Shown: positions 11,476-21,858 of the stretch, one piece after another
Layout of the letters: every line of letters begins with the position of its first letter
How positions within the stretch are numbered: position 1 is the first letter of the stretch
From: Rhodosporidiobolus odoratus
Lineage: Eukaryota; Basidiomycota; Microbotryomycetes; Sporidiobolales; Sporidiobolaceae
Length of the DNA stretch: 64,000 nt
Direction of reading: 5' to 3'
NCBI GenBank assembly: GCA_034387635.1
Contig: JAOANU010000030.1
Coordinates: 56,866-120,865 of the forward strand
Notes under the pieces: model-generated
Told to the model about the DNA's origin: nothing
Databases searched by the model: none
What the model saw: the letters and a program-made list of their open reading frames with translations, nothing else
Made by a program: the position numbers and the translations under genes

Positions 11476-12821
11476 CAGCGGCTGAAGGACCCGAACTCAT
11501 GCGCAGCTCGTCGGCACCAGCTCGCCTCTTTTGCAAAGGAATCACAGCTTGGCATGCAGCTTCGGCTGCGCCAGGAGCAGAAGAGGCAGCGGATTGCCCA
11601 GGAATACGGCGCTGCAGCACGGTCAAAGGCCCGGCGAGTCCACCTGTCAGCTCCGCTTTCCTCTCTCCCGACTGCCAGGACTGGCTGGTGTGGGGTGAAC
11701 GGAGTTGACGGCGTCTATGACGAAGGGGATTTGCGAAGCATGCGCGTGCTGTGGTTTGATTGGTACGCTATTTGCGTCCCTTGTTCTTCCTGCACTCCTG
11801 CCCAACTCACAGTTGCTCATAATACAGGTCGAGCTGTCCTCGAGTTGGCTTGACTGAGGACGGCAATGCACTGTTCGCCATTGCGGGCGCGCCCCAGCCC
11901 TGGCTCCTCAAACACCTCGACACTGCAATTGAAGAACTGCTTGACCTGCACGCTCGCCTCGGGCTTGGGGAGCGTAACGAGAAAAGGGGGCTACTTCTGC
12001 AGGTGGTCCTCGGGTGGACAAGGGTGTATGAGAAGGTACACTTTGCTATTCAGTGTGTTGCTCATTCCACAGCCGTTAATACTTTACTCTTTTGCAGTGT
12101 CCACGACAGACGCAGCTGTATGCGTCTCACGAGACCGACTTCCGCACGCTCTTTGCCACTCCCAGCTGGCGAGCCTTGATGTAGGTCGCGGCCTTCTCAA
12201 GCTGCATGGCAGCTCATCGCTGACATGTTTCTTCACATGCAGCCAACACGTTTCTACCTTTGTCCTCGCCCACATGGCCAACGTTCACCGCCGCCTCGCT
12301 GCGTCCAACCACTCCGAGTCCCCCTTTGGCATCTTCAGCCTGCTTGCCGTCAACTTGCCTACTCTTGTGAATCCGGTCTCCGCCGCGCCTCACCGAGATT
12401 TCAAAAACCCGGCCGGTGCAGTCTGCGTTGTTTTCCCCTTTGATTTGTCCTTCTTCCCCTGGTCGTACGTTGTCCATTTCGCTGACCCGGTGCCGTCGTC
12501 CTAGGCAAGTTCCATTCCAAGCAGCGACACTTTCTCGTCCTCAAAGAACTCGGTCTCGTCATCGAGGTTCCTGCCGGTGTTGCCATTGCGTTTCCCAGCG
12601 CGCTGGTAACCCACTACAACGTCGACCTGGTGACGGCAGCAACACGAGCGGACGTTCTTGCGGGAAAAGGGAGCAGCCGAGGGAGCTTGGTCTTCTTTTC
12701 CCAAGCCAATCTCGTGGCTTTCTACGAGCTCGAGCAGTGCACGATGTCGGCTGCTCGAGAGGCGGGAGATGCTCACGAGTACGGAGGCATGCCGTATATC
12801 TTTCGTAATCCTTTCGTTTGA
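11476..12821 (+). CDS. 2-oxoglutarate/Fe(II) dioxygenase, probably TET/JBP-like (module copy A)
   Basis: A multi-exon gene; the 5' end is unresolved, and the first in-frame ATG in the clear part is at 11554. It has a basic, glutamine-rich N-terminal helix (QEQKRQRIAQEY), then an alpha-helical part (GLTEDGNALFAIAG onwards, from about 11850). The double-stranded beta-helix core follows: PHRDFKNPAG carries the HxD iron ligands (His 12391-12393, Asp 12397-12399). After an intron (about 12440-12504) come KELGLVIEVPAG and THYNVD, with the distal His at 12612-12614, and then RGSLVFF as the likely 2-oxoglutarate-binding Arg. The stop is TGA at 12819-12821. The order HxD, Gly-turn, H, R is that of DSBH dioxygenases. 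The TET/JBP assignment rests on resemblance to basidiomycete transposon-associated dioxygenases known from the literature and is an inference. The partner gene starts 204 bp downstream. Confidence 0.6.
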
Positions 12822-14710
12822 AACAGTTCGAGCTTCGGTTCTGTGTGTTCCTGGAAAAGGTAACGCGGAAGCCTGAGCCGCTTAAAGCTCACCGAAGCAA
12901 ACTTACAGTGAACACACGGGCAAAGGAGTACCTCCGGGCAGGAAGAGAAGGAAAAGGCGCCCTCCTCTCCTCCTCCTGCCCTCCCACCGCTCACTCCGCT
13001 GTCTCCCGGCGGCCTCTCCGTCACCATGGTAGGCCGCTCACTGCGTCCTCGCACTCGCGAGATCAACTATGCTGCTGTCCCCACCCTCTCTCCCCCTGCC
13101 TCGGACTCTCCACCCGTTGATGACGACGTCTCGATGCGCACCGCCTCACCTCTTCCGGCGCACTCGCAAAGCTCTGGTAAGGTTACCTACTACCCTCCTA
13201 CAACCGTGCACTCACTCTGTATGTCTCCGTGCAGACCTTCCGCCCACTTCAGCCGAGCACTCTGACACCGCTGCTCGTCCTCAAGCCACCCTCTCCCAGT
13301 CCAGCGCTGGTGGCCGCAGGATTCTGTCGAGGTCTAGCTCGGCTCAGCTCGAGATTGGGGGCCAGTGTGCGTCTGTTCCCCAGCCTCTACAAGCCGACTC
13401 GCTGAGCCGTACCGTTCCTTCCACAGCCCACACCGTGACAGTCCCCACGCATGCCTTTGCCGATCCTGAACCTGGAACGGTCGCCTACTTGGAATCAGTG
13501 CGCTATCCAATGTCTTTCCTCCCCGCTATCAGTCAACTCGGGTGCTGACGACCCCTTTGGAATCTGCAGGAGCACTTCGAACTCGACTGGATCTTGAACG
13601 AGATTTCGACGGTCTGCAGGACAGAGGACATCTATGGCAAAGGGGAGCTCAACTTCAACCCGGCCGCAACCCAAGCCTGCTGTGTCAAGTTCCTTGACGC
13701 GCTCTATCTTCTTGTTCAACCATACGTCAACTTTGGCCATAAGACGAAGTCGACTACCGGCGAGCAGTCCTACGGAATCGCTCAGTCCAAGGCCAACAAA
13801 GACTTCCCCGATGGAAAGGTTTTGGCAGCGTTCAAGAGGCTCTTCAACAAGTCAGGGCAACTTCAGACTGAGGAGAAGCTCGAGATCAACCCGTGGTAGT
13901 GCGTTCTCCTCTTCCTTTACACCCCTCCCTACTCTGAGAATGAGCTAAATTTACTTGCTATTGCAGCCGCAACCTGACCCGCAATGCTGTCGGGCGCGCT
14001 GCCGTCGCCGCCTACCCTTCTTTCGGGGAGCTTGACCGCGAAGCCGGAAACCGCAGAGGCCACCCGCTTGAGCATCTCCGCAAGCTTGAAGTGTTGCTCG
14101 GGATCGACGGTGTTGACAAGGCTGTCAACGAGTTGGTTGACGAGATCTGCATTGTTGTGTCGACGCACAAGCTCGACCTGGAGTCGCTTGACTTTGGGTT
14201 TTGCAACATAGATGTCAAGGAGGCGGACAACATCTGGTACCACGGAGGTCTCAGGTTCAAGATCTGTTCAGCAAGCACGACGCGTTCAAGACGGTTGTAC
14301 GTTTCTCTTTCTCTCTTCAAGTGGCTCTACAAGATTATGCAAGCTGACCACCATCAGTCCGACAGACGATGGCCGGCGGCTATTTCAGGCGCTTCCTCGT
14401 CGGCCTAGGTTTCTTCGAGTACCTCCGTCACGAAGCCCTCATCCGCCTTCCCGGTTATATTGTCGCGACGCCGGGAGAGCTTGTATGCTGCCTTTTCCCC
14501 TGTTCCCCTGCCTTCCGGACATCATACTGAACCGTCCCCGATTGTGCAGACCATGGCCGACTTGCACCGCCGTACGGAACGCCCGGAACCGCCCGTGTGG
14601 GCTACCGACCTCTCTGGGACCTACAGCCGCACCCGATACCTTGCGTCCAGCACCCTGTCGACGCAGCTCGACGACCGAATCTTCCCTCTCCCGAAGACGC
14701 CCGCTGCTCA
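11476..14710 (+). mobile_element. Dioxygenase-partner module, copy A (plus arm of inverted pair)
   Basis: The extent of similarity to 20180-16925 on the minus strand, estimated by eye. Coding, intronic and intergenic sequence are all conserved between the copies, so duplication was at the DNA level. No terminal inverted repeat or target-site duplication could be identified, so calling it a mobile element is an inference from repeated occurrence and dispersal. Confidence 0.45.
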
Positions 14711-15302
14711 CGGCAACAAGTACAATTGGGCGGCGCTTCAGAACGCAAACCCAGCGCACGACCGTATCGTCCAGCTCTCGCGCGATGTCCACAGCCACAC
14801 AAAGGCCTCGATGAAGTTGATCTTCCGGCAGGCGTTACCCTCCGGTTCACAGACTTTCCAGGCGGCCAACACGTTCGCGCGCAAAGCGGCGGAAGCACAA
14901 CTCGCCGGCGATCCGCCCATCACCGGGCCAAACAGCAAGGAGATGCACGATCGTGCCACCAAGCACTTCCTGCTCAAGCCCCAGGGGCGTGAGCGGGGCA
15001 AGGAGTTGAGGTCGCACATTGCAGCGACGCTTGACGCCGAGATCACTTGTCTCGAGGAGGAGGAGGAGCTGAAGCCACCAAGAGCGTCGGCGGAGAAGGC
15101 CAAAGGTCCACTCCCGGCAATCACGCCCATTGCTGACTCGCTCACCCAGCTCAAGGCAGAGTATGAACAGATCAGCTCAAGCCCGAGCCTCGCCGCAACG
15201 CTGCATGAAATCATCAAGCTCCTCCTCTTGCTGCCAAGCGGGCATCGTCCGGACCAGAAGCGCGGTTCGCGCAATTTTTCGTTTGTAGCCGGGATGTTGT
15301 AA
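13026..15302 (+). CDS. Partner protein of the dioxygenase module, unknown function (copy A)
   Basis: Starts ATGGTAGGC at 13026 in a CACCATGG context. A Ser/Pro-rich, low-complexity N-terminus (to about 13480, two introns) is followed by a globular part beginning EHFELDWILNEI. It includes FNPAATQACCVKFLDALYLL, EINPWYRNLTRNAVG, DLESLDFGF and ADNIWYHGGL. An intron near 14295-14357 precedes GGYFRRFLVGLGFFEYLRHE, and a last intron (about 14481-14549) precedes TMADLHRRTER. The C-terminal third, from about 14700 to the TAA at 15300-15302, is charged and helical (LEEEEELKPP, LTQLKAEYEQ). I recognise no family. It always follows the dioxygenase in this window, which suggests a joint role. The C-terminus from about 14710 has no counterpart in copy B. 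Confidence 0.55.
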
Positions 15303-16028
15303 GGGATCTCTCCCTTACGACACTCTGGTGACAAAGTTGTGCTACGCTTCCGAGTTATGGCACGGGGGACTCACCGGGGTTCTACAAGGAGGGAAGGGTA
15401 GTGAGGAAGCGTGGATGTTGAGTGACGCGAGGACGGGACTTGAGCGCGAACCTGGCTTGGCTTTCTTCTTTACGCTCTCGCTGAGTTAGATTGCCTGCCA
15501 GGTACGTAGCCGTCTCTCTAGAGTTCTGTAGACGCTCTCGCTGAGTTAGATTGCCTGCCAGACATATCATTGGCCTTTCAATCCCTCTGCTACGAGCGAG
15601 TGAGGCGACAGCACGTCGCCTTTCAGATGTCCGTCCTGTGAAATGCGCCATACTGCTCTGTTCGCATCTCTCGCCTAACAAGGACCCGTGGCTCGTGCTT
15701 ATCTAGGCGGCATCAGCTAGCTATTCTGGACAATCTACCAATAGTCCCAGAGATCCAGAGCGACGTGTTGCGGTGAGTCGCCCGCTGTGGGGAGGAGGGG
15801 TAAGTAGGTGTAGGAGCACGCGCGCAACTAGACGTTGATAGCTGAGGACTCACCTTGTAGACCTACCTTTGCTTGGATAGCTCTCTCTGCTGAGACAAGA
15901 AGGGAGAGAGAAAGAGAGTGAAACGCAGACCTCGCGAGCGCGAGAACCAGCTGACCAAGAACAACAGTCATGTACAAGGAACAACCAGGCTACAAACAGA
16001 ACCAACAGAGCAACACAACCGGTAAATA
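15303..16028. other. Centre between convergent module copies, no gene seen
   Basis: About 730 bp separating the ends of the two partner genes. It contains one 30-bp direct repeat pair (15472-15501 and 15532-15561) and otherwise no coherent coding frame. Confidence 0.5.
15472..15561. repeat. 30-bp direct repeat, two copies 60 bp apart
   Basis: The motif beginning ACGCTCTCGCTGAGTTAGAT and ending TGCCTGCCAG occurs identically at 15472-15501 and 15532-15561, separated by 30 unrelated bases. Confidence 0.95.
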
Positions 16029-18493
16029 TCAAGACGCGCCAAGCAACTCGCCCTTGCTAGAAAATTGACAGCCGACTTGACCGACTTTTCCGTAGGCCGC
16101 GTCCATTTCCGCGTAGGTGAGCCGCACCTTGAGCCCGTTGTGCAGGAGGAGGTGCGGCGCCTTGTCCTCAAGGTAGCTCACACGCACCACCGTCGCGTCG
16201 CGTCACCGTGCTTTTTGACAGGGAGATAGTCGCGAAGGGCCGCTGAGGGTTGGGCGCGGAGCCAGATAGAGTTGCCCGAGGTTTTGAGGATTGCGCTGGC
16301 GGCAGGGTTCGAGTCGAGCGTGAGGGTGCCGGCGGCGCTTACCTCGGCCCTTGTGCGACCACCGAGAAATTCTTCCCAGACCGTTGTACCCTGTACATAT
16401 CTTGAGTCAGCACCAAGTAAGATTGAGAGTCAGTCACAGCGAGACAACTCGCCTCAAACGATTTTCTACTGCACCTAGCCATGTCCTGCGCTCCCGCCCC
16501 CAATCCGATCACAACGTCACCAGTCTCTGGATCCCATATGACTTGACAGTAGATACCAAAATGGCACGGGATGGGTGCACGGCCTTGAGGACGGAATGAA
16601 GGCAACGCACGAACCTGCCAGTGCCAGATACGTGTCAGCCAGTCCTCACTTGCAGGATTTGGGGCACGCCCTCACCATGTCAAAGCTCGGCCATGTACCC
16701 GAGACTAACACCGCCACGAATGCCAACGCGCCCAAGTGACCGCTCTCGAACCAAAAGTCCATGAGTTCGGTTCCGGCCTTGTTGAGGATCTCAGATACCT
16801 CCGTCTTGAGCGGGACCGTGCTCTCAACGATGTTGCCCGTACCCCAGCGGTTGCCCCCTCTTGCGATGTGATCGATGGTCTCTTCCCAACTTGACTGACT
16901 TGTTGCTGCCAGACGTCTTCGGGAGGGGAAAGATGCGCTCGTCAAGCTGTGTCGACAAAGTGCTTGACGCGAGGTAACAAGTACGGCTGTAAGTCGCCGA
17001 AAGGTCTGTAGCCCATGCGGGCGGTTCCTGCCGTTCCGTACGGCGGTGCAAGTCGGCCATGGTCTGCACAATCCGGATGAGGGCTTCACCGCGAAGGTAC
17101 TCGAGGTAGCCCGAGCCAAGGAGGAAGCGCCTGAAATATCTGCCGGTCATCGTCTGCGGGAACAATGGTGGTCAGCTTGCGTAATCTTGAAGAGCCACAC
17201 GAAGAGAGAAAGAAAAATGTACAATCGTCTTGAACGCATCGTGCTTGCCAAAGAGATCCTTGAACCCTAGACCTCCGTGGTACCAGACGTCGTCTGCCTC
17301 CTTGACTTTGATGTTGTGGAACCCAATGTCAAGCGGCTCCATGTCGAGCTTGTGCGTCGACACAGCGCGGCAAATCTTGTCGACCAACTTGTTGTCAGCC
17401 TTGTCTACGCCGTCGGTCTCGACCACCTCTTTATGGTTGTAGAGATGCTTGAGCGTGTGGGGCTTGTTACGACTTCCGGCTTAGCGGTCAAGCATGTCGA
17501 AAGAAGGGTAAGCGGTAACAGCGGCGTGGCCAACCGCGTTGCGGGTCAGGTTGCGGCTGCAATAGCGAGTAAACTTAGCTCATTCTCTGAGCTGGGAGGA
17601 GCGTAAAGGAAAGAGAGAACGTACCACCACGGGTTGATCTTGAGCTTGTTGTCAGTCTGAAGGCGCCCTGACGTATTAAAGAGCCTCTTGAACGCCGCCA
17701 GAACGTCTCCTTCACGGAAGTCTACATCGGCCTTGGACTGGGCGATTCCGTAGCACTTCTCGCCGGTAGTTGAGTTTGTCTTATGGCCTAAATTGACATA
17801 CGGATGAGCGAGAAGATGGAGCGCGTCAAGGAACTTGACATGGCGAGCCTAGGTTGCAGCGGGGTTGACCTTGAGCTCACCTTCACCGTAAATCTCCTCT
17901 GTCCTGCAGACCGTTGAAATCTCATTCAGGATCCAGTTGAGGTCGAAGTGCTCCTGCAAGATCCGGACAGAGGAAATATATCAGCGCCCAAGTTGAAGGA
18001 TAGGGGGGAGAAGAGGCAGTGAACAGCGCACTGATTTAAAGTAACGGACTGTTCCAGTTTCAGGATTGGCAAAGGCTTGCCACGGTGTGGGCTGTGGAAC
18101 AAGCAGTGCGGGTCAGCAAGTCGGCTTGTAGAGGCTGGGAAACAGACGCACACTGGCCCCCAATTTTGAGCTGAGCCGAGCTAGACCACGACAGAATCCT
18201 GCGGCCGCCAGGGCTGGACTGGGAGAGGGTGGCTTGAGGACAAGCAGCGGTGTCGGAGTGGTCCGCCGAACTGGGTGGAAGGTCTGCACGGAGACGGACG
18301 GAGTGAGTGTACGGTTGTAGGAGGGTAGTAGATCACCTTACTGCAGCTTTGCGAGCGTGCCGGAAGAGGTGAGGCGGTGCGCATGAAGCCATCGTCATCA
18401 ACAGGTGGAGAGTCCGAGGTAGCGGGAGAGAGGGTGGGAACGGCGGCGTAGTCGATCTTGCAAAGTGCGAGGGTGCAGTGAGTGGCCTGCCAC
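16029..18493 (-). pseudogene. Partner protein of the module, degraded copy B with a different C-terminus
   Basis: Homologous to 13026 onward on the plus strand. The position of the copy-A start ATG is GTG here (18493-18491). A one-base length difference a few codons later (CGCACTTTGCAAGATC against CGCACTCGCGAGATC) shifts the frame. Similarity continues through KADNKLVDK, YHGGLGFKDLF and MTGRYFRRFLLG to FPLPKT (about 16925), and then stops. The following part is unrelated to copy A: SWEETIDHIARGGNRWG, ELMDFWFESGHLGAL, QVIWDPETGDVVIG and WEEFLGGRTRAEV, ending KGELLGAS at the stop 16031-16029. A 5-bp tandem duplication (GCGAC twice, near 16195-16205) breaks this C-terminal frame too. No function is recognised. 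Confidence 0.55.
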
Positions 18494-20180
18494 GACAATA
18501 GAGAGGCCGCTAGGAGGCAGTGGAGTGAGCGGTGGGAGGGTAGGAGGAGGAGGTGCAGTGGGTTTTCTTCCTGGCTCAGACTTGAAGAAGCGCGGAATGG
18601 AGCAGAGAGCGGTTATCAAGAGGCCTGCAGGAGGTTTTACAGCGTGTGACAGCCCGTCAGTGAAGTGGGTGAAGAGAGACGGACCTTTTCTCCGCCTTTT
18701 CCTTTTCTTCCTGTCCGGAGGTATGTCTCTGCTTGTGTGTTCACTGTAAGTTCGCTTTGGTGAACCTTTGAGAGGCTCAGGCTCGGGCGTTACCTTTTCA
18801 AGAAACACACAGAACCGGAGATCGAACCGTTTCAAACGAAAGGATTACAAAAGATATACGGCATGCCTCCGTACTCATGAGCATCATCCGCCTGTTGAGC
18901 AGCCGACATCGTCCGCCGCTTGAGCTCGTAGAAAGCCACAAGATTGGCTTGGGAGAAAAAGACCAAACTTCCTCGGCTGCTCCCTTTTCCCGCAAGAACA
19001 TCGGCTTGGGTTGCTGCCATCACAAGGTCGACGTTGTAGTGTGTCACAAGCGCGCTCGGAAAAGCGACGGCAATACCGGCAGGAACCTCGATGACAAGCC
19101 CGAGTTCCTTGAGGACGAGGAAGTGTCGCTGTTTCGAGTCGAACTCGCCTAGAACGACCGCACAGTGTCAGCGAGCTTTACGGCGGACGACCAGGAGAAG
19201 TAGGACCAACCAAAGGGGACAATCACGCAGACTGCACCAGCTGGGTTCTTGAACTCCCTGTGAGGCGCTGCTGAGACCGGGACACGTGAGTGGGCAAGTT
19301 GATGGCGAGAAGGCCGAAGATACCGAAAGGCGAGTCAGGATGGTTCAAGGCGGCGAGGCGGCAATGCACATTGGGTAGGTGGGCCAGGACAAAGCTCGAA
19401 ACGTGGCGGCTGTAATAGAAGAAGGTTGTCAATGAGCTGTGGAGTAGATCGAGAAGGCCGCGACCTACGTCAAAGCTTGCTAGCTGGGAGTGGCAAAGAG
19501 CTTGCGGAAGTCGGTCTTGTGAGACACATACAGCTGCATACATCGTGAACCCTGCAAAAGAGTACCGTATTAACAGCTGGGGAATGAGCAAGGAAGTGAA
19601 CAGCGAGGTGTACCTTCTCGTACACCCTTGTCCACCGAGGACCGCCTGGAGAAGTAGCCCCCCTTGTCTCGTTACGCTCCCCGAACCTGAGGCAAGCATG
19701 CAGGTCAAGCGGTTCTACAATTGCGGCGTCGAGGTGTTCGAGGAGCCAGTATTGGGGCGTGCCCGCAATCGCGACGACGGCGTCGCTATCCGCTGTCAGG
19801 CCAACTCGGGGACTGCTCAACCTGTAACAAAGCAAAGGTAAGTTGAGCCAGACAGCGGGCAAATACAGGGAAGGAAACAGTGTACGGATCAAACCACAGG
19901 ACTCACATGCTTTGCAGATCTCCTCTGTCATAGACGCTGTCAATTCTATTGACCCTGAGCCAGCTGGTCCCAGCGGTTGGCAGAAAGGACAGCTCAGCCA
20001 ACAATCAGACGTGCTGAAGTGTTGCAGCACTGTCCCTCTGAGCAATCCGCTGCCGCTCCACCTCCTTCCTCTACTGAAGGTGCATGGCACTTTTCACAGC
20101 TTTGGCAAAAGACGCAAGCTGGTGGCGGCAGGCAGCTCAAGACCTGGTTCTTTAGGTCAACAACCCTCTGGCCGGGTGTC
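16925..20180 (-). mobile_element. Dioxygenase-partner module, copy B (minus arm of inverted pair)
   Basis: The reverse-oriented homologue of 11476-14710. In the stretch around the THYNVD motif the two copies match at most positions by eye, and intron positions correspond. Flanks beyond about 20180 show no similarity to copy A. Confidence 0.45.
18832..20180 (-). pseudogene. 2OG/Fe(II) dioxygenase, degraded copy B
   Basis: Homologue of the copy A dioxygenase. In the N-terminal frame CRHQLASFAK ... MHLQ is followed by an in-frame TAG (20073-20071) where copy A reads through. The iron-binding HxD motif has become HRE: the codon at 19256-19254 is GAG where copy A has GAT. The distal THYNVD and RGSLVFF motifs remain, and the frame ends at the same place (NPFV, stop at 18834-18832). 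A stop plus an altered metal ligand indicate a decaying copy. Asp-to-Glu alone need not abolish metal binding, so the stop is the stronger evidence. Confidence 0.6.
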
Positions 20181-21065
20181 AGTGGGGGGATTAGTTGTGG
20201 CGAGGGATGAGGGAAAGGGCAAAGGCGTGATGGCAGAGGGAAAGAGGCGAGACTGAGAAGGCAAATATAGGGGAACAGGGGATGCGGGGGAAACAGCTGT
20301 GGTGGCGTGATGGTTTGGACTGAGAAGGAGAGGATGCTGAGGGTCTTGTAATGCTGCAGACTGTAACAGAGAGACCTTGGTATATATGACAAGACTATGA
20401 ACAGCAATGAGCGGGTACCAAACTTGACAACTTCAGAAACTCATGCATTGTAATTTCCTCCAGGCGCTCACATTGGTGCAGTGCCAAGACGGCTCGAGTT
20501 GCACAAAAAGCAGAGGAGGTGGCGGCTCTGGCAAGCATACAGCGGTTCCGAGGACGAGGAGGAGACGTGGACGGCGACTTCAGATGGCCGACGGTCTAGG
20601 CCTTCCGGAGTCCCCGCAATTTCCGGCCGTGGTTAGGCCACTTGTAATCTCCGTTGCCTACTAGGGCTCTAGCGCCCTTAGAGATTGTACACAAAGCTAG
20701 CCCAAAAGATGTGACGACGCGGCCAGCAGAAGAAGAAAAGGGAAAAATCCAGCGGTTTTTTTCCGTCTCCCGCTGGCTTGCAACCCACCGGATGTGAGCA
20801 AGGAGCCATTGTGCGGAGAAAGCATTGCTGGCTATCGGTCCCACTCTTTATAACGGCATAAAGTGGCGTGCAGAAGGAGCACCAATTGATCGAATATGTC
20901 AAATCCAACCTCGCAACGCCCTCCCAAGCTCCCACTTTGGCCCAAGCCCCTTCTGCCGGAGGCACCGCTTCGCGGTTCAGGGGGGGGGGGCTTGCATCGA
21001 GCCTACGGTGACGGCGCCATGAGGTTTGAGGCACCAGAATGCACAGCACCAGTTGTCAGGTACCC
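20181..21065. other. No convincing gene
   Basis: This region lies upstream of module copy B. It holds a run of ten G near 20979 and short low-complexity frames on the minus strand that I cannot assign. Confidence 0.4.
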
Positions 21066-21370
21066 CTAGCAGATGTGACATAAGAGGCAATCATTCACGA
21101 GTGCAAGGAACATTTGGCCGGCCGCGGGAAGATTGACAATCAGCCCCAGGTGCACACACTTGGAAATAAGCACATCTCTTACTTCCTGCAGCCTGGGCCA
21201 ATCTGGATCGGTAGCGGGACAGCAGGAGACGTTTCCGTAGTCGATTGGCTTGCCATAACTGTTCTTCCATACTGTGTTCTGGCAGACCCCGTCAGACAAG
21301 CGTTAACGTTGCCGGCAGCTTCGCAGCGTTGAACACAGCTGCCTTTGTCTGCTGCTGAGACATCCATCAT
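21066..21370 (-). CDS. Possible small cysteine-rich protein, fragmentary
   Basis: Two minus-strand frames overlap by one base shift. Together they read like a cysteine-rich extracellular domain: SCVQRCEAAGNVNACL, then DGVCQNTVWKNSYGKP and GNVSCCPATDPDW. The spacing of cysteines resembles small fungal secreted or CFEM-like domains, but the shift between frames needs an unseen intron or means the gene is broken. No secure start or signal peptide was found. Confidence 0.25.
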
Positions 21371-21858
21371 ACTTGAGATTAGAGCAAGAGCAGGGTTGTG
21401 TTGGGGATTGAAGGGGAGAAAGGAAGTCGAGGGGAGGAGGAGAAATGTTCAACCGCGAAAGCACTCTGATCGACGCTGCCTCAGCCTGTCTTCTCACTTT
21501 GCATAGCTCCATCTACTCGTAGCTAACGGAGAGACTCGCTGCAGTAACACCGTCTAAAGGTTGTCCTTCTAGAAGACCCGGCAGTGCAATGAGTACAGAA
21601 GGTCCTTGCGGATAGGCAGGGCAATTTGTACTTTCTCCTGCTATAGTCCTGCCAGCACAACAAACTTGCGCATCTGAATCGAAAATGATTCAGCCCAGCG
21701 CAGCGATCCCCCTTACCGCACTTTTGTCAGACGCTGGACCACCTTTTTCCGACCCGCCCCCCTCCCTCCCTTGCCTCCTTCATTGTCTACACCTCACATT
21801 ATACTGCCTCCTCCTCCGTTTCCCCTGATTAACCCTCCTCTCCACCTCTTTATCCCGC

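Noticed and set aside
15303..16028. A CRISPR-like interpretation of the 30-bp repeats with a 30-bp spacer
   Set aside because: Only two repeats, in a eukaryotic gene context with introns; no cas genes.
20977..20990. A run of ten G, considered as a telomere or quadruplex signal
   Set aside because: A single homopolymer without repeats; similar short G runs occur at 26355. It may even be a sequencing-length uncertainty.
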